NCBI GenBank assembly: GCA_044361365.1
Contig: JBIKIW010000037.1
Location: forward strand, 1 to 13,710
Length of the DNA: 13,710 nucleotides
Source of the DNA: JBIKIW01 sp044361365
GTDB lineage: Bacteria; Patescibacteriota; JACMRA01
Direction of reading: 5' to 3'
Under the pieces are notes generated by a model. The model did not search any database and was not told the DNA's origin. It worked only from the letters and a program-made list of their open reading frames with translations. Shown in pieces: positions 5,905 through 12,505 of this stretch. The position numbers and the translations under genes were made by a program. Position 1 is the first letter of the stretch; the number at the start of each line of letters is the position of its first letter.

Positions 5905-5923
5905 GTTTGGACTTGTTCCAAAC
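5905..5923. repeat. Hairpin repeat with CTTGT loop, GTTTGGA stem
   Basis: GTTTGGA-CTTGT-TCCAAAC is a perfect 7-bp inverted repeat with a 5-base loop. The loop is the same as that of the 3276-3292 hairpin read on its other strand, while the stem differs and stays fully paired. CCAAGT just before it and a CCAAA...TTTGG pair around 5918-5932 permit alternative folds. Confidence 0.6.
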
Positions 5924-5990
5924 GACCTTTGGGGCATGAAGGGGAATGTCCGCTGGCCTTGGGGTTTTATGGAACTTTAAAGTTTAATAA

Positions 5991-6095
5991 CCCTCCGTCA
6001 GACTTCGTCTGCCGCCTCCCCAGATAGGGAGACACAAACCCACATTCCCATTGGGACAACTCCCTTTGAAGGAGAGCAACTGGCAACTTTTGCCT
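5991..6095. repeat. Composite mini-element with several tandem hairpins (MITE-like remnant)
   Basis: Successive hairpins occur within about 100 bases: CAGAC-ttc-GTCTG (5999-6011), CTCCC-cagata-GGGAG (6016-6031), a TCCCA/TTGGGA pair near 6046-6055, and CTCC-ctttgaa-GGAG (6060-6074). The segment opens with CCCTCCGTCAG and ends with GCAACTTTTGCC, a pattern I recognise from memory as a widespread family of non-coding mobile-like repeats with C-rich and G-rich hairpins. No transposase is nearby. Boundaries are approximate. Confidence 0.55.
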
Positions 6096-6232
6096 TGATA
6101 TTCAAGTAAAATAAATTGAATGTGTTTTAGAGGTGTATGTGTTTACTAGAGCAAAAAATAAGTATCTTGAAATAAAAAATGAGACGATGAAATAGCAACT
6201 TCAACCTTTAGATTAGTTCGATTTTGGGTTGG

Positions 6233-6667
6233 TTATTTTTCTAAAAAAGTTATAATGTCATCCATTTTAATGCCGTCATATTTGAAATTTATCCAGCTAT
6301 CAGCAGGTCTGGTTTGCAAATAAAAATCGGGTTCAAAAATAGAGTGATCTTTTTTAAAAATCACAAGGGTTTGAATTTTTTTCGGTGCAAAATTTTGTAG
6401 ATATTTGGTGGCAATTTTGAGAGTTTTTCCACTATCAGCTAGATCGTCAACCAGGAGGATATTTTTACCCTTTAGGTGGTCGTAATTTTTGGAGATTATA
6501 TTTATTTCACCTTGATTTTTCTCATCATAGCTTTGCATGCAGATTGTATCTATCTTACGAATATTGCATACTTGGGTGAGAATAGCGGTGGGAAACAATC
6601 CACCGCGGGTGATGGCAATTATCCAGTCGATTTGTTGAAAGTCTTGAGGGGTAGGGAGTTTGGACAT
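6233..6667 (-). CDS. Xanthine/guanine phosphoribosyltransferase-like protein (Gpt family); N-terminus probably longer
   Basis: The enzyme family joins xanthine, guanine or hypoxanthine to PRPP for purine salvage. From the ATG at 6667 it is 144 aa. It shows IIAITRGGLFPTAILTQ (16-32), IDTICMQSYDEKNQGE (39-54) and the PRPP-binding NILLVDDLADSGKTL (69-83), then DSWINFKYD (123-131), all in the order and spacing of E. coli Gpt. The E. coli protein has about 25 more residues before the RGG motif. Here the frame stays open upstream to 6754, and its translation (KKYLQINPKYSQV before the ATG) aligns with the E. coli N-terminus (EKYIVTWDMLQI). No ATG, GTG or TTG is available there, so ATC at 6727-6725 or another AUN codon is a candidate start. 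It lies 126 bases after the dehydrogenase gene and may share its transcript. Confidence 0.85.
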   Translation of the reverse strand: MSKLPTPQDFQQIDWIIAITRGGLFPTAILTQVCNIRKIDTICMQSYDEKNQGEINIISKNYDHLKGKNILLVDDLADSGKTLKIATKYLQNFAPKKIQTLVIFKKDHSIFEPDFYLQTRPADSWINFKYDGIKMDDIITFLEK

Positions 6668-6793
6668 TGTAGAAACTTGAGAGTATTTTGGGTTGATTTG
6701 TAAATATTTTTTGTTGCTAAAATCGATTTTTATTTGGTTAGATTTGATTTTTTCTTACTTGAAATTTTGTTTTGAGTTGTTACAAATTAGGAA

Positions 6794-7672
6794 TTATTTG
6801 ATACTGACAAATCTTTGCAAAATTCCGTGGCGAATCCAGTCTGGCAAGAACTTAGTCATAACAAAAATTAGCTTGGCATCAATTCCAACTAGATATTTAA
6901 ATTTCGGATTTTTAACTCTCAGAATTTTGGCGATGCGATTGGCGACAACTTCAGTTTTGGTTGTGAGTGGATAAATTGCTTGCACGGCTTTGCTCATTTG
7001 CTCAATGTTTTTTTGGTATCTTTGTTTACCTGTCTCGGGTAAATTGGAAAGGGTTTGCCTGGCTACTTGGTCTGATTTATCAAAAAATGGAGTGCGGATT
7101 CCACCGGGCATAACAGCGGAGACAGCAATATTTTGATTAAAAAGCTCAAATTTTAGAGATTCGCTGATTCCGAGCAGGGCAAACTTGGAGGCGTGGTAAA
7201 AGCTTTCCCAAGGAAGGGTGATGGCTCCACCGATTGAGGAGATGTTGATAATTCGGGATTTTTCTCCAGTTTGTTGGGAGTATTTTCGAAGGGACGGAAT
7301 CATGGCTTGAGCGAGATAAACTGCTCCAAAAAAATTCACTTCCATCATGTTTCGAGAGAGTTTTTGATCTGTGAATTCAAAAGGTGAAACATAATTAAAT
7401 CCTGCGTTGTTGATGAGTGCGTAAAGCCCATTTTCCTCTAAAAGTGGTTTGATTTGGATGGGTAAATTTTCTATTTGGTCGGCTTTGGAGACATCTAAAA
7501 GAATGATTTGGAGGTTTTTGCTGGCTTTTTCTTTTAATTTTTCACCATCAATTTCTTTGCGAACAGTTGCCAGGACTTTGTAGCCAAGTTCGTCTAATTT
7601 TAGGGCAGTTTCAAATCCAATTCCAGAGCTGGTGCCGGTTATTAAAACGGTTTTGGTGGAGTTTGGAAGCAC
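6794..7672 (-). CDS. Classical short-chain dehydrogenase/reductase (SDR)
   Basis: This is an NAD(P)H-dependent oxidoreductase of unknown substrate, 292 aa. It has the cofactor-binding TGTSSGIG (12-19), the Asp of LLDVS (60), NNAG (88-91), the structural Asn of EVNFFG (113), the catalytic Ser of NISS (145-146) and Y159-x3-K163, followed by VMPGGIRTPF. A basic residue in the TVRKE stretch after the second beta strand suggests NADPH preference. The C-terminal part (about 245-292) ends in FLPDWIRHGILQRF, like SDRs that lean on the membrane or lipid substrates. The start codon is GTG at 7672-7670; there is no Shine-Dalgarno motif. It is divergent from the stress-gene cluster, 90 to 135 bases away, and upstream of the gpt-like gene on the same strand. 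Confidence 0.92.
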   Translation of the reverse strand: MLPNSTKTVLITGTSSGIGFETALKLDELGYKVLATVRKEIDGEKLKEKASKNLQIILLDVSKADQIENLPIQIKPLLEENGLYALINNAGFNYVSPFEFTDQKLSRNMMEVNFFGAVYLAQAMIPSLRKYSQQTGEKSRIINISSIGGAITLPWESFYHASKFALLGISESLKFELFNQNIAVSAVMPGGIRTPFFDKSDQVARQTLSNLPETGKQRYQKNIEQMSKAVQAIYPLTTKTEVVANRIAKILRVKNPKFKYLVGIDAKLIFVMTKFLPDWIRHGILQRFVSIK

Positions 7673-7807
7673 TTATAAAGATGCTCAGGTTTTTGTAAGA
7701 AAGTCAATTTTTAATTCTAGATCGCTTTGAACTTAAAATATTAGACAAAACTAACAAAAGTCATGGTTATTAAATTAACCAAAAAACTATTTAAATTTAT
7801 ATATTTT

Positions 7808-8281
7808 ATGCAATTATCGGAATACTCCCACGGTTCATTTCAAATCACTGGTTACAAAATCTCAACCACCAACAAAGATCGTCAATCTGGCAAAGATATC
7901 ATGGAAGCTTGGAAAAAATTTCTTACTGAAAACATGGCAGACTTGGTTGAAAACAAAGAATATCCGAGCCTTCATTGTGTTTATTTTAATTACACAAATC
8001 CTGAAAATGTAGATGAACGTGGTTACGACATGTTGCTTGGTTTTATTACCAAAGAAGGAGCTAGCCAAACAAATCCAGAACTGACTACAATCACGATTCC
8101 AGCTCAGGATTACAAATATATTTTGGTAAAAGGCGAAATGCCAGCAAGTTTAATCAAGACTTGGGGTGAAATAAATGCAATGCCTGAAGCTGAATTAAAC
8201 CGAAGTTTTGGTTACGATATGGACATGTACAGCGAAGATGGAACTGAGTGCACGCTCACAGTTAGTGTAAAAAATAATTAA
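7808..8281 (+). CDS. GyrI-like / AraC effector-binding domain protein
   Basis: This is a single small-molecule-binding domain with no DNA-binding part. From ATG 7808 it is 157 aa; an in-frame ATG at 7763 would add 15 basic and aromatic residues that do not look like the family. The second half carries the best marks: ITIPAQDYKYILVKGEM, then a helix with TWGEINAM, then SFGYDMDMYSED, and the closing strand TECTLTVSVK, whose Glu sits where the ligand-contacting Glu of GyrI-like domains lies. Known relatives bind or hydrolyse drugs and toxins, protect gyrase, or act as effector domains of AraC/MerR regulators. It opens a same-strand series of small stress-type genes. The upstream region has a weak TTAACC/TATATA pair that would give a leaderless transcript; I do not rely on it. 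Confidence 0.72.
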   Translation: MQLSEYSHGSFQITGYKISTTNKDRQSGKDIMEAWKKFLTENMADLVENKEYPSLHCVYFNYTNPENVDERGYDMLLGFITKEGASQTNPELTTITIPAQDYKYILVKGEMPASLIKTWGEINAMPEAELNRSFGYDMDMYSEDGTECTLTVSVKNN

Positions 8282-8302
8282 TCTAATTATGCATAACAAT
8301 AT

Positions 8303-8704
8303 ATGACCAAAGCACAATTTAAATACACTATTTTATACGTCAAAGATGTAATAGCAACAGTTGAATTTTATGAAAAAGCCTTTGTTTTAGAGCGTGGATT
8401 TATTACCCCAGAAAGAGATTATGGAGAGGTAAATACTGGCAATACCACATTATCTTTTGCTTCGCTTGAGCTTGGTAATTCAAATATAAAAAGTGGTTTC
8501 ATAGAATCTGATATTACTAGCAAACCTTTTGGTATAGAACTAGCTTTTGTAACTGAAAATATTGAGGAAACTTGGAAGCAAGCCATAGAAGCTGGAGCAA
8601 CAGTTTTAGAAGAAATTGCAACAAAAGTTTGGGGTCAAAGGGTGGGTTATTTGCTCGATCCAAACGGGTTTTTGCTTGAGATTTGTACACCAGCACAATA
8701 TTAA
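8303..8704 (+). CDS. VOC (glyoxalase/bleomycin-resistance-like) superfamily protein
   Basis: The 133-aa product has the paired beta-alpha-beta-beta-beta layout of the vicinal oxygen chelate fold. The first module begins FKYTILYVKDVIATVEFYEKAF (7-27); the second begins FGIELAFVTENIEETWKQAIEAGA (76-99) and ends GQRVGYLLDPNGFLLEICTP (111-130). Glu126 in LLEICTP is the usual C-terminal metal ligand, and Glu79 may be another. The first-module His ligand is replaced by Thr/Tyr, so metal binding and catalysis are uncertain; many such proteins merely sequester drugs. The final ATG-proximal region has no Shine-Dalgarno motif. It starts 21 bases after the GyrI-like gene and ends 13 bases before the AlkC-like gene. 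Confidence 0.9.
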   Translation: MTKAQFKYTILYVKDVIATVEFYEKAFVLERGFITPERDYGEVNTGNTTLSFASLELGNSNIKSGFIESDITSKPFGIELAFVTENIEETWKQAIEAGATVLEEIATKVWGQRVGYLLDPNGFLLEICTPAQY

Positions 8705-8717
8705 TTTTAAAATTTAT

Positions 8718-9461
8718 ATGCCAACTGATTATAGCATTACTAAATATTTTGGATCAAATCTTGCCGAAATGCTTTCTAGTAAAATTCTAAAATTTCACCC
8801 CAGTTTTAAATCTCAAGAATACATAAATTCAATTCAAAATAAGTGTGATAACTTGAGCTATACTCAAAGGATAATACTTCACGCAAATGAATTAAAAAAA
8901 TATTTACCTGTTGAATTTGTAGATGCAATAGATATTTTAATGAAAATTTTAGGTGATGAAAACCCTAATCAGACAGGAATGTTTACTAATTACTATTGGA
9001 TAATGCCAATTGGTAAATTTGTTGAACTATATGGGTTGGAAGATTTTGAAGTTTCGATGAAAGCTATCGAAGAAATAACCAAGAGAAACACAGGCGAATA
9101 TGCCATCAGACCATTTATAAGAAAATATCCAGCAAAGACAGTGGAAATTATGGAAAGCTGGTCTAAATCAAATAATTTTCATTTACGCAGATTATCTTCA
9201 GAGGGTTGTAGACCAAAACTCCCTTGGTCAACCAAACTTGATGAATTTATTGACAAACCTGAATCAGTTTTTAAGATATTAGCTAACTTGATGGAAGATG
9301 ATATAAAATTTGTACAAAAATCTGTAGCAAATAATATTATTGACTATCTAAAAGTAAATAAAATTGAAGCTGTTAGATTTATCAGACTTTATGAAAATAG
9401 TAGCAATAAAAACACACAGTGGATACTCAAACATGCTACACGAAAAATTAAGATTAATTAA
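8718..9461 (+). CDS. DNA alkylation repair protein, AlkC-like HEAT-repeat fold
   Basis: The family excises alkylated purines by a HEAT-repeat glycosylase fold. From ATG 8718 the product is 247 aa; upstream in-frame starts lie inside the VOC gene. Matches to the AlkC type run in order: YYWIMPIGKFVELYGLEDFE (92-111), SMKAIEEITKRNTGEYAIRPFI (113-134), the strong signature HLRRLSSEGCRPKLPW (155-170), DDIKFVQKSVANNIIDYLK (194-212), and NTQWILKHATRKI (232-244). Relatives I know usually continue for roughly another hundred residues after the HA-R segment. This one stops there, three codons later, inside a 10-base tandem duplication. It may be a natural short form or a truncation. It sits nine bases before the DUF1801 gene, consistent with one transcript. 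Confidence 0.85.
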   Translation: MPTDYSITKYFGSNLAEMLSSKILKFHPSFKSQEYINSIQNKCDNLSYTQRIILHANELKKYLPVEFVDAIDILMKILGDENPNQTGMFTNYYWIMPIGKFVELYGLEDFEVSMKAIEEITKRNTGEYAIRPFIRKYPAKTVEIMESWSKSNNFHLRRLSSEGCRPKLPWSTKLDEFIDKPESVFKILANLMEDDIKFVQKSVANNIIDYLKVNKIEAVRFIRLYENSSNKNTQWILKHATRKIKIN

Positions 9462-9465
9462 GATT
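9446..9465 (+). repeat. 10-base tandem duplication across the stop of the AlkC-like gene
   Basis: AATTAAGATT occurs twice head to tail; the TAA stop at 9459-9461 lies in the second copy and the next gene starts at 9471. It may be a slippage product that set the present gene end. Confidence 0.6.
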
Positions 9466-9470
9466 AAATT

Positions 9471-9923
9471 ATGCCCTACGAAGCCAAAACTAAACCAACA
9501 AATAGTAGTGTTGATGATTTTTTAAAAGCTAATGCTAGTGGTCAAAAACTTGAGGATTGCCTTGCTCTCATAGAATTGATGGAAAAAGTAACAGGTAAAA
9601 ATGCCACAATGTGGGGCAGTGCTATTGTTGGTTTTGGAAAATACCATTATAAATATGATTCTGGCCTAGAAGGAGATGCAGGTATTGTTGGGTTTTCACC
9701 TAGAAAAACAAATATTACCATCTATATTTCCTCAGGATTTGGGGAGTATATGAATCAAAGTGGGACGGTGAAAAATTTAATGGAAAAACTGGGGAAATAC
9801 AAAACTGGAAAAGTGTGTTTGTATATAAAAAAGTTAAGTGATATAAATTTAGATATTTTGGAGGAAATCATTAAAGATTGCGTAAAATATATGAAAAATA
9901 ATTATCAAACCGATTTAGATTAA
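9471..9923 (+). CDS. DUF1801 (YdhG-like) domain protein
   Basis: The product is 150 aa. It has the full DUF1801 pattern: KPTNSSVDDFLKA (8-20), MWGSAIVGFGKYHYKYDSG (47-65), EGDAGIVGFSPRKTNITIYIS (67-87), and KLGKYKTGKVCLYIKKLSDIN (106-126). The fold is frataxin-like; some relatives are described as iron chaperones, and the domain often occurs alone or fused to YdeI-type domains, but its biochemical role is not established. Gene length and ends agree with stand-alone family members. It follows the AlkC-like gene by nine bases and precedes the YdeI-like gene by 35, all on the plus strand. No Shine-Dalgarno motif is seen before the ATG. Confidence 0.92.
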   Translation: MPYEAKTKPTNSSVDDFLKANASGQKLEDCLALIELMEKVTGKNATMWGSAIVGFGKYHYKYDSGLEGDAGIVGFSPRKTNITIYISSGFGEYMNQSGTVKNLMEKLGKYKTGKVCLYIKKLSDINLDILEEIIKDCVKYMKNNYQTDLD

Positions 9924-9958
9924 AAAATATTGCTAAACAAATTCTATAAACACACTTT

Positions 9959-10483
9959 ATGTCTGAGCTAAAAATCAACAACCTTGAAGAACTCAAGTAC
10001 TGGCTAGAACAAAATTACGCTCAAAAAGAATCTGTCTGGCTAGTTTTCCCCAAAAAATCTGCTGGTGCGAACTTTGCTTGGTCTGAGATTGTGGATGTTT
10101 TACTTTGTTATGGCTGGATAGATAGTTTGCCTAGAAAAGTCGATGAAAATCACACCAGTATAAGAATTGGTTCCAGAAATCCCAAAAGTAATTGGTCAAA
10201 AGTCAACAAAGATAAAATCACTGTGCTGCAGGCCAAAAATCTAATTCACCCAAACGGTCATAAATCCATTCAAACAGCCAAAGAAAATGGTGCTTGGGAT
10301 GCTCTAAATGAAGTTGACAGTCTAATTTTACCGAAAGATTTTGAACAATATTTATTTGAGAATAGCCTAGTGGATGGATGGAACGCCAAAAGTAAAACTT
10401 TCAAAAGAGGCTTTTTAGAGCAGTTGCTGAACTCCAAAAGACCAGAAACTAGGCTCAAGAAAATGCAAACTTTGAAATTTTAA
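9959..10483 (+). CDS. YdeI/OmpD-associated family protein
   Basis: The 174-aa product shows the family hallmarks: a start of the form LEELKYWLEQNYAQKESVWLVFPKKSAG (9-36), SEIVDVLLCYGWIDSLPRKVDE (42-63), IRIGSRNPKSNWSKVNK (68-84), then HPNGHKSIQTAKENGAWD (97-114), ILPKDFEQYL, and a final helix RPETRLKKMQ (161-170). It is soluble, with no signal peptide. Members are linked by genetics to resistance against polymyxin or bacteriocin-like stress in enterobacteria, but the mechanism is unknown. It is slightly shorter than the roughly 190 residues I expect, with a compact segment between the LP-D and ETR motifs. TATAAA (9945-9950) lies eight bases before the ATG and could be a -10 box for a leaderless transcript, but no -35 box accompanies it. 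Confidence 0.92.
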   Translation: MSELKINNLEELKYWLEQNYAQKESVWLVFPKKSAGANFAWSEIVDVLLCYGWIDSLPRKVDENHTSIRIGSRNPKSNWSKVNKDKITVLQAKNLIHPNGHKSIQTAKENGAWDALNEVDSLILPKDFEQYLFENSLVDGWNAKSKTFKRGFLEQLLNSKRPETRLKKMQTLKF

Positions 10484-10746
10484 AAAATCTGCAAACTCGA
10501 ACAATTTGAACCAAAAAAATCTAAGAGATAAGTACTTCCAAACAATTTCAAAAAGCGAGCTTAGAAAAAAAGTTCTATTAGTTTCGAATGGAGGTTTGTT
10601 TTGTATTTAAAGATTTTACCATGACCAAGGAAATTAAGCGGTTTTATTTCTTGATAAATTTTGTTTGCAGAAAGTAATTTATTTTTGAAGTTTTATTGAC
10701 ATCCGCTAACAACAAAAGCAAGTGATTAATCAATACTTACATCTTT
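10484..10746. other. Spacer between the YdeI-like and SRPBCC genes; no gene seen
   Basis: This 263-base AT-rich stretch breaks the otherwise tight plus-strand series. An exact TTGACA (10696-10701) is present but no matching -10 lies at 16-19 bases from it. I find only very short ORFs, no strong hairpin with a T-run, and no tRNA. Confidence 0.5.
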
Positions 10747-11184
10747 ATGTCTAAAGCGATTACCACCAAAAAGTTTTTTAATAGAGAAACAACAATAACT
10801 GAAACTATTCAGGCAAAAGCCTCCGCAGTATGGCAAATTTTGGTTGATATAAATAACTATCCAAACTGGAATTCGACCATAGTTTCTATCACTGGTGATC
10901 TAAAAGAAGGTGGCAAAATTGGGCTGATTTCTAAGCTTGATCCGAGTAGAAAATTTAACCTAAAAGTTTTGGAATTTGAACCTACCAAAAAACTAATTTG
11001 GGGTGATATGATGGGAAAAAGAACTTATTTATTATCTGAAAACTCTGACGGTCAAACCCAGTTTACGATGACTGAAAAAATTGGAGGTTTGGTGTTTCCG
11101 CTTTTTGCTAAGATGATTCCACCGTTTGATGATTCTTTCGAACAATTTACCAAAGATTTGAAGGTTGAAGCGGAGTCGCTTTAA
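10747..11184 (+). CDS. SRPBCC (START-like, polyketide cyclase type) protein
   Basis: This is a small lipid- or hydrophobic-ligand-binding helix-grip protein, 145 aa. The N-terminal strand ETTITETIQAKASAVWQILVDINNYPNWNSTI (14-45) is the classic opening, with the V-W-L...Y..WN pattern. It is followed by GDLKEGGKIGL, the middle strands up to LIWGDMMGKRTYLLSE, and a long C-terminal helix from PPFDDSFEQFTKDLKVEAE. It has no signal peptide and no membrane segment. Related proteins act in ligand transport, cyclisation or stress responses, often beside ArsR-type regulators, but none is seen here. It is the last of six small accessory genes and lies 114 bases upstream of hisS. Confidence 0.88.
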   Translation: MSKAITTKKFFNRETTITETIQAKASAVWQILVDINNYPNWNSTIVSITGDLKEGGKIGLISKLDPSRKFNLKVLEFEPTKKLIWGDMMGKRTYLLSENSDGQTQFTMTEKIGGLVFPLFAKMIPPFDDSFEQFTKDLKVEAESL

Positions 11185-11298
11185 GTCTAATTTAAATAGG
11201 TATAGATTTTGTTTTGGAAGTGATTGAGATTTCAAAACGTTATTTTTTGCGATAAGAAATTTTTTGACACCCTTAGTTTTTTGTGGAAATTTTGGGTT

Positions 11299-12465
11299 AT
11301 GACCTTATCAACCCAGCCCTACAAAGGCACTCGTGATTTTTATCCAGAAGATCTTGCTAAACGAAATTATATTTTCAATACCTGGCGAAAAGTGCTGATT
11401 GCAAGTGGGTTTGTGGAGTATGATTGTAGTATTTTGGAGTCCGCTGAAATGTATTTGGCAAAATCTGGTGAAGAGCTTGGAAGCAAGCAACTTTATGCTT
11501 TTGAAGACAAAGGTGAGAGGAAAATTGCCCTTCGACCAGAGATGACTCCAAGCCTCGCTCGCATGGTGGCAGGTAAATTTCGGGAGTTAAAATTCCCGCT
11601 CAGGTGGTTTAGTATTCCAAATTGTTTTCGGTACGAACGCCCTCAAAAAGGTAGAACCCGTGAATTTTGGCAGCTAAATGCAGATATAATAGGGCTAGAA
11701 GCTGGAGAAGCGGATCTCGAAATTTTGCTACTTCTCGGGAAAACTTTCCTCGAATTTGGAGCGACCAAGGAAATGTTTAGCATTCGCTACGGACACCGTG
11801 GACTTTTGGACGAATGGATAAACAAAAATAATTTGAACGACAAAAAAGAAGCTGTTTACGCTCTTTTAGACAACTGGCGAAAACTGGTTGGTGACAAAAA
11901 ACTTGCCTTTGCTACGGAGTTGAATTTGACCGATGTTGAGCTTGGTTTGATTTCTGAAATGGTGGAAAACCCAGACCAAATCGACACCACAAGTTTTGCT
12001 GAAATTGCCTTAATCCAAAAATCTTTACCAATTATTTTACCCGAAGTTGAGTTTGTGTTTGACCCCACAATTGTACGGGGGATTGCCTACTACACTGGTT
12101 TGGTTTTTGAGGCTTTTGATCACAATCCAGAAAACAACAGAGCTATGTTTGGAGGTGGTCGGTACGACAATCTAATGGAACTTTTTGGGCAGAAATCTCC
12201 AGCTGTTGGAGCTGCAATTGGTGATCTTACTTGGCATGAATTTTTGGTTGGTTGGAATTTGTACCCTGAAAATTTAGGTGAGTCGACTAAAGTAGGAATT
12301 TTGGCTTTAAATAGAGATTCTTTAACTGAAATTTTTGGTAAAACCATTCCAAAATTGATCTCAGAAAACAAATTATACGAAGTCAATTACGAATATGAAA
12401 GGTCAGAAAACAAACGCTACGACGCACTTAAAAAACGAGGTTGTGGTGAGGTGATTAAGGTGTAG
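11299..12465 (+). CDS. hisS: Histidyl-tRNA synthetase (short C-terminus, altered motif 3)
   Basis: The enzyme charges tRNA-His with histidine. The start is ATG 11299 (TLSTQPYKGTRDFYPED); an upstream ATG at 11224 adds 25 unrelated residues. It is 388 aa. The class II core shows the histidine-site IALRPEMTP (76-84), motif 2 FRYERPQKGRTREFWQLNADI (110-130), the HisA-type VRGIAYYTG (259-267) and GGGRYDNLMELFG (285-297). Motif 3 reads GAAIGDLTW (304-312) where E. coli-type enzymes have GxxxGLERL, so the invariant motif-3 arginine is not evident. The anticodon-binding domain stops after KRYDALKKRGCGEVIKV, about 30-40 residues short of E. coli HisRS. Downstream bases in the other frames do not restore an obvious continuation. 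HisZ is unlikely because motif 2 and the HisA segment are intact. The lack of motif-3 Arg may be a feature of this HisRS subgroup. Confidence 0.93.
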   Translation: MTLSTQPYKGTRDFYPEDLAKRNYIFNTWRKVLIASGFVEYDCSILESAEMYLAKSGEELGSKQLYAFEDKGERKIALRPEMTPSLARMVAGKFRELKFPLRWFSIPNCFRYERPQKGRTREFWQLNADIIGLEAGEADLEILLLLGKTFLEFGATKEMFSIRYGHRGLLDEWINKNNLNDKKEAVYALLDNWRKLVGDKKLAFATELNLTDVELGLISEMVENPDQIDTTSFAEIALIQKSLPIILPEVEFVFDPTIVRGIAYYTGLVFEAFDHNPENNRAMFGGGRYDNLMELFGQKSPAVGAAIGDLTWHEFLVGWNLYPENLGESTKVGILALNRDSLTEIFGKTIPKLISENKLYEVNYEYERSENKRYDALKKRGCGEVIKV

Positions 12466-12505
12466 GTGAGGTCTTGATGTATTCCAGTCGCAAATCGGAA
12501 ATAAA

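Larger units (their letters stand above)
5813..6232. other. Non-coding spacer built of hairpin-rich repeat remnants
   Basis: These 420 bases have no supported gene. The middle part (about 5881-6095) is noticeably richer in G and C than its surroundings and full of short inverted repeats, listed separately. It also contains a 12-base palindrome, AACTTTAAAGTT (5973-5984). The last 130 bases before the gpt stop are AT-rich with no visible signal. Confidence 0.55.

Noticed and set aside
6693..6974. Plus-strand ORF of 93 codons at the end of the dehydrogenase gene
   Set aside because: It lies mostly antisense to the well-supported SDR and has no family features.
10696..10730. Promoter for the SRPBCC gene based on TTGACA at 10696-10701
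   Set aside because: No acceptable -10 box at 16-19 bases.
11264..11292. Promoter for hisS based on TTGACA at 11264-11269
   Set aside because: At the correct distance the -10 position reads AAATTT, too far from consensus.
11224..11298. Longer hisS start at 11224
   Set aside because: HisRS homology begins at the ATG at 11299; the 25 upstream residues look like translated spacer.
11299..12465. HisZ (ATP-phosphoribosyltransferase regulatory subunit) instead of HisRS
   Set aside because: Motif 2 and the HisA segment are intact and a C-terminal domain, although short, is present.
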